Source: Deltaproteobacteria bacterium
GTDB taxonomy: Bacteria > Desulfobacterota > Syntrophia > Syntrophales > UBA5619
Assembly: GCA_026388345.1 (NCBI GenBank)
Contig: JAPLJY010000081.1
Span: 1 to 36,118 of the forward strand
Direction of reading: 5' to 3'
Length of the DNA stretch: 36,118 nt
Each line of letters starts with the position of its first letter. Position 1 is the first letter of the stretch. Shown piece by piece: positions 6,967 to 15,057 of this stretch. Below the pieces are notes generated by a model. It had not been told where the DNA came from, did no database searches, and saw only the letters and a list, made by a program, of their open reading frames with translations. The position numbers were made by a program, and so were the translations under genes.

Positions 6967-8267
6967 GGAAATTTATCTACCTCGCTATTGTCATGGTCAT
7001 GAGCCTCTTCCTCCCGGCTTTGGGCGCCGCGGAGGGTGACTATACCTTCAATCTCTCGGAGACGGAGAAGAAGCCGTACCACTTCGGCGGCTACGTCGAA
7101 TTCAAGCCGGTCCTCTTCGGATTGGACCATGATGCCGCCTTTTACAAGCTCCGTTTTTACAATAACCCGCAGGGCCAGACCCTGCCCGAAGCAAACGGCA
7201 GGGTCCAACTGGAGGGAAGTTACGAAAGGGAGAGCTATCGTCTCTACGTCAAGACAAACACGGATCTTAAGTATTCTGACTATGCCGGCAGCTCCGAACA
7301 TTCGGTTTTCTATGAGGCCTACGGCTCCCTGAAGCCGTCGTCGCTGAAGATCGATGCCGGCAAGAAGGCCCTGAAATGGGGCAAGGGATATGCCTGGAAT
7401 CCCGTGGCGTTCGTGGATCGGCCCAAGGACCCGGATGATCCGGAACTGGCCATGGAAGGCTTTATCATGGCCACGACGGACTACATCAAAAGCTTTGACG
7501 GACCGCTGAAGACCTTTTCCTTTACCCCGGTAATCCTCCCCGTCTATGACCACATCAACGACGCCTTCGGAAACAACAATAAGCTGAATTTCGCAGGCCG
7601 GTTCTATTTTCTCCTCTATGACACGGACATCGACCTGATATTCATGACGGGAGGAAGCCGGCCGGACCGGTACGGCCTGGATTTTTCCCGGAACATCACC
7701 ACCAATTTCGAGATCCACGGCGAGTATGCCTACGTCCGAAACGCCCGCAAAACCCTCCTGGACGCAAACGGCAACATGAGCGCGGTGGAAACGGACGCCC
7801 AGAGTTACCTGGCCGGAATCCGCCACCTGACCGCATTCGACCTGACGACGATCGTCGAATACTACCACAACGGCACGGGCTTCAGCGGCGATGAGCTGGA
7901 GAATTATTTTGCCTTTGTCAACCGGGCCTACAATCTCTATCAGTCTACGGGAAAGACTGCCGCCCTGGACAGCGCCAAGAACCTGGCGGATGGTGCCTAT
8001 GGCCGGTCAAGCGCCGGGGAAAATTATCTGTACGTTCGCTTCAGCCAGAAAGAGCCGTTCGATGTCCTCTATTTCACCCCGTCCCTGACCTGGATCCTGA
8101 ACCTGGACGATCGGAGTTATTCCCTGACGCCGGAGCTTCTCTATACCGGCTTCACCAATTGGGAACTTCGTTTCCGGACGGCGTTTATCGCCGGTGCGCG
8201 AAACACCGAGTTCGGTGAAAAACAGAACGATTACCGGATGGAACTTCGGATAGGATATTATTTTTAA
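6963..8267 (+). CDS. Outer-membrane beta-barrel protein of the Lol-like operon
   Basis: The product has 434 residues with a signal peptide (MRKFIYLAIVMVMSLFLPALG, cleavage after AA). The mature sequence is rich in amphipathic alternating strands with aromatic girdles (SYERESYRLYVKTNTDLKYS, TNFEIHGEYAYVRNA) and ends ELRIGYYF, a C-terminal phenylalanine strand of the kind read by the Bam machinery. I do not recognise a named family. It overlaps the LolA-like gene by four bases (ATGA) and closes the operon. An outer-membrane acceptor or exit channel for the exported molecule is the simplest inference; a porin unrelated to the cargo is the alternative. Confidence 0.78.
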   Translation: MRKFIYLAIVMVMSLFLPALGAAEGDYTFNLSETEKKPYHFGGYVEFKPVLFGLDHDAAFYKLRFYNNPQGQTLPEANGRVQLEGSYERESYRLYVKTNTDLKYSDYAGSSEHSVFYEAYGSLKPSSLKIDAGKKALKWGKGYAWNPVAFVDRPKDPDDPELAMEGFIMATTDYIKSFDGPLKTFSFTPVILPVYDHINDAFGNNNKLNFAGRFYFLLYDTDIDLIFMTGGSRPDRYGLDFSRNITTNFEIHGEYAYVRNARKTLLDANGNMSAVETDAQSYLAGIRHLTAFDLTTIVEYYHNGTGFSGDELENYFAFVNRAYNLYQSTGKTAALDSAKNLADGAYGRSSAGENYLYVRFSQKEPFDVLYFTPSLTWILNLDDRSYSLTPELLYTGFTNWELRFRTAFIAGARNTEFGEKQNDYRMELRIGYYF

Positions 8268-8269
8268 AA

Positions 8270-8310
8270 GTAAATTCTTAAAATTTACCAGCGCATGGGT
8301 GTATAATGGG
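8270..8310 (+). promoter_or_regulatory. Candidate promoter after the barrel gene
   Basis: TTAAAA (8278-8283) and a perfect TATAAT (8302-8307) are 18 bases apart, so an own promoter for the membrane-protein/ECF unit is plausible. An inverted repeat GTAAATT/AATTTAC (8270-8276 and 8282-8288) covers the -35 and could be an operator. A short frame (ATG at 8340, seven codons, preceded by GAGGA) lies in the leader. Confidence 0.4.
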
Positions 8311-8385
8311 AAAAAACGCCAAAGAGGAATTTCAGCAGATGAAAAAGGATCTTGACCTGTAAAGTTGTGATAGGGAATAGCCGTT

Positions 8386-9204
8386 ATGAAGGTTTTTCCG
8401 GTTGCTCGTTCCGCACAAGACATTCTGAAGAAAACGGTCATCGCAACATGGCCTGCATTGGCCATTCTATTTTTGACGGTGGTTATCTCTGTCTTTTTTT
8501 CAGAGATTACTTTTACTGTCGGAATGGAATCGATATGGAAGATTCTTCTGCGCTTTCTGCGATTTTCGTTCATCCTGGTCATTCCCATCCCTTTGCTGCC
8601 CAATGTCTGCGGCCTCATGCAGGGTCTCTTGAACAGGCGCAACCTTCGTTTGATCCAGATTCGGGAGGAACGTCATCCCGTCCGCATCCCCTGGCAAATC
8701 TGGCTCATCCGACCCTTTCAGGGGATCGGTTTGGCCATGCTCATCGCAACCAAACTCATTGTCCTGGTGCAAATCTCCACAAGCTCGGCGATCAACTCTT
8801 CCATCGTTCTTCCTCCGACGCAATTCCATTGGGGGCGATTTCTGAGCGCCACGGCCGTTGCCGTGACGACCTCACTGTTGCTCTCATTTCTTTGGTCGCT
8901 GGATGATCTGGGCATCCGCCAGCACAACCGAAAAACCGGGGAAATCAGGATCATCGGAAAGTATCTTAGCGCCCTTCTGCCGATTCTGTTCGGCTTTTAC
9001 GGCATGTTCAGCCTTTTTGGAAGTCACGAACACCTTTTGGCCGTCCGGTATATCGCTCAGATGGTTCTTGCTCTTTATCCGCCGTTCCTGTTTCTGGCCG
9101 TTGTTCACAAATTTTATACGGAGAAGCGTGAACTCCTTATTCTTAAAAGGCTGAAGGCGCTGCCGATCGTTCCGATCGAGGCGCAGCAGTTGCCCATTGC
9201 CTGA
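8386..9204 (+). CDS. Polytopic membrane protein of unknown function upstream of an ECF sigma gene
   Basis: The product has 272 residues with about six hydrophobic segments (near residues 22-43, 50-68, 106-128, 150-168, 195-213 and 222-240) joined by short basic loops such as NRRNLRLIQIREERHP. No catalytic motif or known family signature is visible. The stop codon lies five bases before the ECF sigma start, so the two are probably one unit. A membrane protein placed directly before an ECF sigma gene may take part in controlling it, but it lacks the cytoplasmic zinc-finger of classical anti-sigma factors, so this is conjecture. The start is uncertain because the ribosome-binding site (AGGGAA) is weak. 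Confidence 0.65.
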   Translation: MKVFPVARSAQDILKKTVIATWPALAILFLTVVISVFFSEITFTVGMESIWKILLRFLRFSFILVIPIPLLPNVCGLMQGLLNRRNLRLIQIREERHPVRIPWQIWLIRPFQGIGLAMLIATKLIVLVQISTSSAINSSIVLPPTQFHWGRFLSATAVAVTTSLLLSFLWSLDDLGIRQHNRKTGEIRIIGKYLSALLPILFGFYGMFSLFGSHEHLLAVRYIAQMVLALYPPFLFLAVVHKFYTEKRELLILKRLKALPIVPIEAQQLPIA

Positions 9205-9222
9205 AGGGAATGGGTATTAAAA
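9201..9222 (+). repeat. Conserved 5' block shared by the two ECF sigma genes, copy 1
   Basis: CTGAAGGGAATGGGTATTAAAA here is matched at 23100-23120 (minus strand) with one G fewer. It overlaps the stop of the preceding gene and the ATG of the sigma gene. It may be a shared promoter (GGAAT resembles an ECF -35) or simply a remnant of gene duplication. Confidence 0.6.
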
Positions 9223-9833
9223 ACGTCGCCACCAGGAACCCACATTTGACAGACGCCCAAGACAATGCATTGTCGGATGAAGAGCTCATGGCCAGGATTG
9301 CCGGGAGCGACGCACAGGCGTTTGAAATCCTGGTAAGACGCCATCAGCGGCATATTCTGAATCTGCTCTATCGTACCATCGGGGACCGCACACAGGCCGA
9401 GGACGTGGCCCAGGATGTTTTTCTGCGGGTATGGCGAGCGGCTGAAGACTACACACCGAAAGCAAAATTCACTACCTGGGTCTATCGCATTGCGGTCAAT
9501 CTATGCCTGGATGCAATGAAGTCGGCGCATTACCGACAATCGTTCGTCCATCCTGAGGGTGGCTCGGAAAGTCCCGCCGAACAAGAAGGGTCTGTTGGCG
9601 AAGGCGACCCATCACCGGAGGAGCTTCTGATCGATGCAGAAGAAAGCGGCAGGATCTTCGCCGCCATCCAGGGCCTGCCTGCCAACCAGCGTCTGGCCGT
9701 CGTACTCAAGAAATTCGACGGTCTTTCCTACGATGACATCAGCCGGATCCTGGGGTGTTCCGTCGCGGCGGTCGAATCACTGCTGGTCCGGGCAAAAAAG
9801 ACCCTTCGCGAAAGACTGCTTCTTCCCGGTTGA
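9210..9833 (+). CDS. ECF-type RNA polymerase sigma factor, RpoE-like (copy 1)
   Basis: The product has 207 residues. Region 2 includes FEILVRRHQRHILNLLYRTIGDRTQAEDVAQDVF and FTTWVYRIAVNLCLD, which binds core polymerase and melts the -10. Region 4 is GLPANQRLAVVLKKFDGLSYDDISRILGCSVAAVESLLVRAKKTLRE, the helix-turn-helix for the -35. The ATG at 9210 adds a 12-residue extension (MGIKNVATRNPH) absent from the second copy, which must start at a TTG; the matching TTG here is at 9246, so the true start may be there. No anti-sigma gene adjoins. A zinc-finger anti-sigma gene lies at 15.5-16.0 kb without a sigma partner, so a trans pairing is possible. Confidence 0.93.
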   Translation: MGIKNVATRNPHLTDAQDNALSDEELMARIAGSDAQAFEILVRRHQRHILNLLYRTIGDRTQAEDVAQDVFLRVWRAAEDYTPKAKFTTWVYRIAVNLCLDAMKSAHYRQSFVHPEGGSESPAEQEGSVGEGDPSPEELLIDAEESGRIFAAIQGLPANQRLAVVLKKFDGLSYDDISRILGCSVAAVESLLVRAKKTLRERLLLPG

Positions 9834-9944
9834 CGACCCGGCTCTCATGGCAGACTCTTTCCGCGATCCCCAGGATGGGGAGATAGCTGTTAAAGAACGG
9901 GTCACTGAATGCCAAGAACCTTGAAATGGGCATAACCCGGTGTG

Positions 9945-11081
9945 TCATATCTTAAGCCAGCCCCTCCGCAACGAGTTGTCCAGAACGACGCCCACAAGGA
10001 AAGCCGCACCCATGTTCCACATGGCAAAGGCGGCGACGATGAGCATCACGTAGAAATCGGATTTCTTGCCGCCGATGTCCCTGACCACGATTGCCAGTTC
10101 GGAACCCGCGAAGAACAGGATCACGCCCAGGATCGCGTTGGGGAATATCTTGAAAAAGATGGCCACGGAATCGCTGAAAAACAGGGCAATCAATACGAGG
10201 ATGCTTCCGAGGATCACCAGCGCCCCGCCCGTCTTCGCCCCAAAGCGAACATGCCCGGCCATCCCGCCTGCGCCATGGCACATGGGAACGCCGCCGAAGA
10301 TGGGCGCAACCAGGTTCATGATGCCTTGAGAGATGGCGATCTTCTTTTCCGTGACCTTTCTGTCCGGAAAAAGCTCGTTGTTCTCGGCGACAATGGCGAT
10401 CACGGCGTTCCCCAGGGTCAATGGGATCTGGGGGAGCGTGAACAGCAAGGTGCCCACGACGAGATCGTTCCAGGTCATCGCGGAGAGGCTGAAAACCGGC
10501 AGCTTGAAGCCGATATGGATCTTGGCCAGTTCCGACATCAGTTGAGGGTCCATGATCACCGCGGAGACGGCTCCGATGACGAGGAGGATGAACATGGCCG
10601 GAATCTTGGGGTTCGTCAAGAGAAGGTACGTGACGACGAGAGCGATGCCCGCAAGGACCGGCGCCGTCCTCATGCGATTGACCCCATCCACCATGAAGGA
10701 GAGCCCCAGGCCCAGCATGATGCCGCGCACAACCGGCTTGGTTGCCAGTTTGGAGATCGGCCGGATCGCCCCCGTAGCGCCAGCGAGAAGCCAGAAAAGC
10801 CCTGTCGTCAGGCCTGATCCGAAAAGGGCCGCCGGGCTGATGCCTCCGGCAACGGCCGCCGCTCCGATGGCCTTCATGGGCTGGATCGGCAGCGGCGTCC
10901 GGTAATAGAATCCGGATGCCATCAAAGCCACGCCGAACATGAGCAGAAGCCCGAGAGGTTCCACCTTCACGATGGTGATGTAGGCCACCACAAAGGGAAT
11001 CAGGGTGCCGACGTCGCCGAAAGCCCCCGCCCACTCCATCTTGTTATAAAGGTTCTTTGTTTTCGGTGTCGCTGCACTCAT
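9945..11081 (-). CDS. MOT1-type molybdate/sulfate transporter
   Basis: The product has 378 residues from the ATG at 11081; an ATG at 11150 would add 23 residues without a good ribosome-binding site. About ten hydrophobic segments are visible. Signature patches are GAFGDVGTLIPFVVAY near the N-terminus, PLPIQPMKAIGAAAVAGG, and FGGVPMCHGAGGMAGHVRFGAKTGG in the second half, which match the MFS_MOT1 family of high-affinity molybdate (and sulfate-like) transporters and not the ModABC type. It acts in the inner membrane. It stands alone behind a strong promoter and converges with the ECF sigma gene. A need for molybdenum fits an anaerobe with molybdoenzymes, but no such enzyme is encoded nearby. Confidence 0.86.
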   Translation of the reverse strand: MSAATPKTKNLYNKMEWAGAFGDVGTLIPFVVAYITIVKVEPLGLLLMFGVALMASGFYYRTPLPIQPMKAIGAAAVAGGISPAALFGSGLTTGLFWLLAGATGAIRPISKLATKPVVRGIMLGLGLSFMVDGVNRMRTAPVLAGIALVVTYLLLTNPKIPAMFILLVIGAVSAVIMDPQLMSELAKIHIGFKLPVFSLSAMTWNDLVVGTLLFTLPQIPLTLGNAVIAIVAENNELFPDRKVTEKKIAISQGIMNLVAPIFGGVPMCHGAGGMAGHVRFGAKTGGALVILGSILVLIALFFSDSVAIFFKIFPNAILGVILFFAGSELAIVVRDIGGKKSDFYVMLIVAAFAMWNMGAAFLVGVVLDNSLRRGWLKI

Positions 11082-11220
11082 GGCGTTCTCGATCCCCCTG
11101 TTTTCAGGCGCACGGTTTTCAATCCAGCCATCCGACGAGTTTGCCTTCATGAATCGTCCACGTCAAAATAAACGCGGCCATCAATCCGATTCCCACAAGA
11201 ACTTGTTTTTGCGTGGGGTC

Positions 11221-11249
11221 AAGATAGAAAAAGCGATCTTTTATGTCAA
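11221..11249 (-). promoter_or_regulatory. Sigma-70 promoter of the molybdate transporter gene
   Basis: On the minus strand a perfect TTGACA (11244-11249) is 17 bases from TATCTT (11221-11226). Transcription would begin near 11214, giving a leader of about 130 bases to the ATG at 11081. Confidence 0.7.
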
Positions 11250-11271
11250 GGCGATTTTACCGCAACCCCCG

Positions 11272-12510
11272 TCACAACTGTCTCAAGATATCGGCCGGCT
11301 TCATCTTCGCCATCCGCGTCGCCATGAAATAACTGGCCAGCCCCCCGGCCGCAAGCGTCAGGGCCAGCGAGGCCGCGATCAGACCCGCCGATAGATGGAC
11401 AGGCAGGCGGATCGTCTGAGCCGCGGCGGCCGCATCCTTGGCAAAGGCAGGCATGAGGTTCACCTCCCAAGGGGTGGAGACGGGGATGGAAAGATAGCCC
11501 AGGAGGTATGAGATCAGGTAGCCCGCCACGATGCCCGAGATGCCGCCCAGAAGGGCCTGTACAAAGACCTCCCCCATGAGCTGCTTGCGGACATCGGCGC
11601 CGGTCCACCCCACCGCCTTCAGGATGCCGATCTCGCGGGCGCGTTCAACGAGGTTGGCGAGCATCGTCTTGATGATCAGAAAGATCGCCCCGCCCAGCGC
11701 GACCAGGGAGACGACCAGCGCAAACTGGTCGGAAATCCGGGAGACGCCGCCCATCACCTCAAGAAACGAATCGGAACTGGCGACGGAAACGCCCGGCAGG
11801 CCCTGAAGGATCTCCGCCTTGATCCGGTCCAGGAGGGAGGGATCCTTCAGGCGGAGGTAAACGGTGTTGACGCTTCCGGCGTCTTTCCCCAGGAGGACCT
11901 GGGCGTCGGCCAGGGAGAGGTAGATATTCGCCGCGGCGATCTGTGATCCCTCTTTAATCTCCAGGAGCCCCACGACCTTAAAGGAACGGCCACCGATGGC
12001 AACCGGGTCGCTCAACTGGGTTTGATGGAACTTGGCGTAATGCTTCTCCAGGACAACCTCGCCTTCGCGGTCGGGAAACCGCCCCTTGGCCAGCCAATCC
12101 TTCACCCGGACCGGCCCCAGGCTCGGCTGAGCCAGGTCCACGCCCATGATCGTCCGGAAGCCGCCCCGGTCGAACTCCCAGAGGAGGAGAGCGGTAGAGA
12201 GGGCGTCCACGCCGGGAACGGCCCGGAGTTTTGCGAGATCATCGGCCGCGAGGATCTGGCTGGAGATGGGCAGGCGGATCCCGCGCATGGACTGGGCCGG
12301 CTGACCTGAGTCCACGGCGCGCATTTCGGGCCGCTGGACGACGAGATCCGCCCCGAGGTTCTTGAAGGGGAGGCTCACGGCCTCCCGGTAAGCGGCGGAA
12401 ACGGCGTTGATGGAGACGAACAGGGCGATCCCCACGGCAATGCCCAGGCAATTGACCAGCATCCGTTGGCGATGGTGGCTGAGTTCCTTCAAAACGTAGC
12501 GGTAATACAT
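11272..12510 (-). CDS. ABC transporter permease, FtsX/MacB family (downstream copy)
   Basis: The product has 412 residues with the FtsX layout: a membrane helix at about 18-40, a large periplasmic domain and three helices after residue 270. The cytoplasmic segment VERAREIGILKAVGWTGADVRKQL is diagnostic. A proline-rich insertion precedes the last helices (SIPVSTPWEVNLMPAFAKDAAAAAQ). It ends TRMAKMKPADILRQL. It is the last gene of a four-gene unit with one ATPase, one thioredoxin-like protein and a second, homologous permease, so the transporter is probably a heterodimer of the two permeases on an ATPase dimer, like LolCDE. The start ATG follows AGGAG. Such systems export or extract hydrophobic or metal-linked cargo; the substrate here is unknown. 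Confidence 0.91.
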   Translation of the reverse strand: MYYRYVLKELSHHRQRMLVNCLGIAVGIALFVSINAVSAAYREAVSLPFKNLGADLVVQRPEMRAVDSGQPAQSMRGIRLPISSQILAADDLAKLRAVPGVDALSTALLLWEFDRGGFRTIMGVDLAQPSLGPVRVKDWLAKGRFPDREGEVVLEKHYAKFHQTQLSDPVAIGGRSFKVVGLLEIKEGSQIAAANIYLSLADAQVLLGKDAGSVNTVYLRLKDPSLLDRIKAEILQGLPGVSVASSDSFLEVMGGVSRISDQFALVVSLVALGGAIFLIIKTMLANLVERAREIGILKAVGWTGADVRKQLMGEVFVQALLGGISGIVAGYLISYLLGYLSIPVSTPWEVNLMPAFAKDAAAAAQTIRLPVHLSAGLIAASLALTLAAGGLASYFMATRMAKMKPADILRQL

Positions 12511-12572
12511 AATCTCCTCACATGGTTGTCATGGTTGTTTCAGACATCGGACACAGCGGCTCCGCCACCACC

Positions 12573-12980
12573 TTATTTCTTGCCGACGGCCTGATCGAGC
12601 GCCGTACGCAGATCGCCCATGTTCCAATCCCCCTGGAAGGAGGGGGGACCGGATCCCGTGGGAAAACCGACGAATTGAACCTCTTTCCCGTTGATCTTAA
12701 GGACCGGTTTGCCGGCAATCCAGATGACCAGGGGCACATGCTGATGGACCCCCTTTTTGTCCATGAACTTCTCCCCTTCCTGGGTTCCGGAGTCGTACCA
12801 GGAGACGGTGAGAGCCTTGCCGTACCCGTTGCAGAGCTCCTTGATCCCCTTGATCGTCGAGAGCAGGGGGCCGTGGTTCATGTAGAGAACCTCCACGGAA
12901 ACCGGTGGGGCGGGTAGAGCGGCCGCCGGAATGAAAACCAGGCAAAAGGCCAACAGGCCATACAAAGCAAACTTTTTCAT
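12573..12980 (-). CDS. Exported thioredoxin-fold-like protein within the ABC operon
   Basis: The product has 135 residues with a signal peptide (MKKFALYGLLAFCLVFIPAAALPA). The mature part begins VSVEVLYMNHGPL and continues with a helix, a second strand and a HVPLVIWI segment that resembles the cis-proline strand of thioredoxin-like folds. There is no CXXC; one cysteine remains (ELCNGYG), so a redox role is doubtful and binding or scaffolding is more likely. The gene overlaps the ATPase gene by four bases (ATGA) and precedes the second permease by 62 bases. That position implies it works with the transporter in the periplasm. The fold assignment is by eye and moderate. Confidence 0.65.
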   Translation of the reverse strand: MKKFALYGLLAFCLVFIPAAALPAPPVSVEVLYMNHGPLLSTIKGIKELCNGYGKALTVSWYDSGTQEGEKFMDKKGVHQHVPLVIWIAGKPVLKINGKEVQFVGFPTGSGPPSFQGDWNMGDLRTALDQAVGKK

Positions 12981-13642
12981 GAAAGCACCTCCCCATCCTG
13001 CATGCGGATAACACGTTCCGCCGTTTTGGCCAGTTCCGGTTCGTGGGTCACCATAAGAATGGTCATCCCCTGTTCCCGGTGCAGCCGGTTGACGATCTCC
13101 ATGATCGCGTCGCCGGTAGCGGTATCGAGGTTCCCCGTCGGCTCGTCGGCGAACACGATCTTCGGGTTGTTGATCAGGGCGCGGGCGATGGCCACCCGCT
13201 GCTTCTCCCCGCCGGAGAGAGCCGCGGGCAGGTGGTCCACCCGGTGCCCCAGTTCCATCCTCTCGAGGATTTCCGTCGCCCGCCGGCGCCGCTCCGCTTC
13301 GGTCATCTTGACGGGAAACAGCGGCAGGGCCGTGTTTTCCCAGGCGGAGAGGGTTGGAATCAGGTTGAAGGACTGGAAGATGAACCCGACGTTCTGACGG
13401 CGGAAGAGGGCCAGTTCGTCCTCGGAGGCGCCGGAGATCTCCTTCCCGGCGATCGTCACCCGTCCCGAGGTCGGGCGCTCCAGACCGGAAAGAATAGAGA
13501 GGAGGGTGGTCTTGCCGCAGCCGGATTTGCCCACCAGGGCGACAAATTCCCCTTCCCGGACGGCGATCGACGCACCCTTGACCACCGTCAGCTTGTCGAA
13601 CATTTTGGTCAGATCATCACCGACCAGAATCGCTTCACTCAT
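12977..13642 (-). CDS. ABC transporter ATPase, LolD/MacB type (second operon)
   Basis: The product has 221 residues with Walker A VGKSGCGKT (near residue 37), Q-loop FIFQSFNLIPTLS, signature LSGGEKQRVAIARAL, Walker B IVFADEPT and the switch histidine in MVTHEPE. It is of the same group as the ATPase at 4.3 kb but clearly diverged. It overlaps the first permease gene by eight bases and the thioredoxin-like gene by four, a tightly coupled arrangement. It energises the two FtsX-type permeases of this operon from the cytoplasmic face. Confidence 0.95.
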   Translation of the reverse strand: MSEAILVGDDLTKMFDKLTVVKGASIAVREGEFVALVGKSGCGKTTLLSILSGLERPTSGRVTIAGKEISGASEDELALFRRQNVGFIFQSFNLIPTLSAWENTALPLFPVKMTEAERRRRATEILERMELGHRVDHLPAALSGGEKQRVAIARALINNPKIVFADEPTGNLDTATGDAIMEIVNRLHREQGMTILMVTHEPELAKTAERVIRMQDGEVLS

Positions 13643-14885
13643 GTCTTAATACCTCCGAAGGTTTGATTTTGGAAATATGCCGGCCCAGCAGCGCACCGGT
13701 CAGGCCGCCGATCACGACGGAGAGCAGGACGGCAAAAAGGGCCAGCGTTATTGGAATGTGCACGGGAAGCCGCAGGGTCTTGTACACGGCGGCGCCGCCG
13801 CCGGGAAGGAAATGCGGGGTCGGACTCATCTCCCAGGGAATAGGGATGTTAACTGTCATGAAGCCGAGGGCAAAGGCGGCTGCGTAAGCGATCAGAAGCC
13901 CCAGAAACCCAGCGATGAAACACTGGACGACTGACTCCACAAGGAGCTGCAGGGTCACGTTCCGATTGGTCCAGCCGACGGCCTTCAGAACGCCGATTTC
14001 CCGTGCACGCTCCGCCACGTTTCCCGCCATCGTCTTGAAGGCGATTAGGACGGCGATGAGAATCGCGATCAGCGAGGCGACCAGCGTGAATTTATCCGAC
14101 ACGGCGAAAAAACTCCCCAGGAGCTTAAGGAAGGAGTCCGGGGTGGCGACGGCGACTTTATTCCCCAGAATCTCCTTGAGGGCGGAAGCCACGGAGGTGA
14201 TCTTTTCCTGATCCGCCCGGATGAACAGCAGGTTCACATCCCCCGCGGCGAAGGGGGAAACCGACTGGAGCGTCTTGGAGGCCGCCGCAATGGCCTGCGC
14301 CTCCGACAGGGGAAGATAGAGATTGGCCACGGCGATCTTCGCGGCATGGGAGGCGTCCACGAGACCCACGACGGGGAACGACCGGCCCGCTATGGATACG
14401 GTATCTCCCGGCTTGATCCCGAATTGCCGGGCGTAGGCCGCCTCAACGAGGGCCTCCGGTTTACCTTCAGCGAGGTAACGCCCCTCCGCGACAAAGTTCT
14501 TGAGGATCGACGGCCCGATGGGATTCTCCCTCTCGATCCCCAGGAGGATCCAGGCCCGGTTCGGTTCGAATACCCAGAGGAGCACGGCTGTGCCCGTACC
14601 CTGGACGCCGGATACCTTTGCAATCCGGTCGATTTCATCCCTGCGGATTGTCACCGCTGAGCAGGGAAATACTGCGCCTGCCAAATCCTCTGGGACGTTT
14701 CCGGGCCGCTGCACCGTGATGTCGGCCCCGATCTCTTTCAGGGGGGCGCGGGCCGCCTCGTGGTAGGCGAGCGACAGGGCGTTGAGTATAACCAGGAGCG
14801 CAATGCCGATGGAGAGGCCGATCACGGCCATGACCGTTCTTCGTTTCTGGCGGGTGAGTTCATGAATAACGTATTGCAGATTCAT
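13635..14885 (-). CDS. ABC transporter permease, FtsX/MacB family (upstream copy)
   Basis: The product has 416 residues from the ATG at 14885, chosen because GAGGC lies six bases before it and because the 27 extra residues of the longer frame are translated from a repeat element. It has a first helix in TVMAVIGLSIGIALLVILNAL, a periplasmic domain, and three late helices with VAERAREIGVLKAVGWTNRNV between helix 2 and the following loop. It is a diverged duplicate of the permease at 11.3 kb and shares its VNIPIPWEMSPTPHF insertion. It heads the operon. The MITE-like element lies just upstream, so its promoter is either within that element, in the 17 bases between them, or shared with the genes at 15-16 kb. 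Confidence 0.92.
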   Translation of the reverse strand: MNLQYVIHELTRQKRRTVMAVIGLSIGIALLVILNALSLAYHEAARAPLKEIGADITVQRPGNVPEDLAGAVFPCSAVTIRRDEIDRIAKVSGVQGTGTAVLLWVFEPNRAWILLGIERENPIGPSILKNFVAEGRYLAEGKPEALVEAAYARQFGIKPGDTVSIAGRSFPVVGLVDASHAAKIAVANLYLPLSEAQAIAAASKTLQSVSPFAAGDVNLLFIRADQEKITSVASALKEILGNKVAVATPDSFLKLLGSFFAVSDKFTLVASLIAILIAVLIAFKTMAGNVAERAREIGVLKAVGWTNRNVTLQLLVESVVQCFIAGFLGLLIAYAAAFALGFMTVNIPIPWEMSPTPHFLPGGGAAVYKTLRLPVHIPITLALFAVLLSVVIGGLTGALLGRHISKIKPSEVLRHE

Positions 14886-14902
14886 CGTTTGCCTCAGTTT
14901 TT

Positions 14903-15057
14903 GATGAACTCGTAAAAAGTAGAAACTGGTCCTTATATTGTCATTCCCGCGAAATCGGGAATCCACTGATATTCGTATGTTCTGGACTCCTGCTGGAGTT
15001 TACCCTCGCGAAAGCGGGGGCAGGAGTGACAAATCTACAACTTTTTGCGAGATCGTC
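14903..15057. mobile_element. MITE-like short inverted-repeat element, about 155 bp
   Basis: Ends at 14903-14926 and 15034-15057 are inverted copies with the shared pattern GAYGAWCTCGYAAAAAGT. Inside are two further inverted repeats: ATTCCCG/CGGGAAT (14943-14949 and 14956-14962) and ACTCCTGC/GCAGGAGT near 14987 and 15020. It encodes no transposase. Its right end shares bases with the TGA stop of the sensor gene (15056-15058), so insertion or drift has brought it exactly to the gene end. Elements of this look are multicopy in several deltaproteobacteria, from memory; copy number here cannot be judged from one window. Confidence 0.75.

Noticed and set aside
8307..8363. 18-codon frame beginning at the ATG that overlaps TATAAT
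   Set aside because: The start would lie within the -10 box and so upstream of the transcript start; only the inner ATG at 8340 could be in the leader.
12521..12538. CATGGTTGT repeated twice between the thioredoxin-like gene and the permease
   Set aside because: It is a nine-base duplication in a short gap with no sign of function.
14886..14966. 27-residue N-terminal extension of the permease (MDSRFRGNDN...)
   Set aside because: It is translated from the MITE-like repeat, and a ribosome-binding site supports the ATG at 14885.
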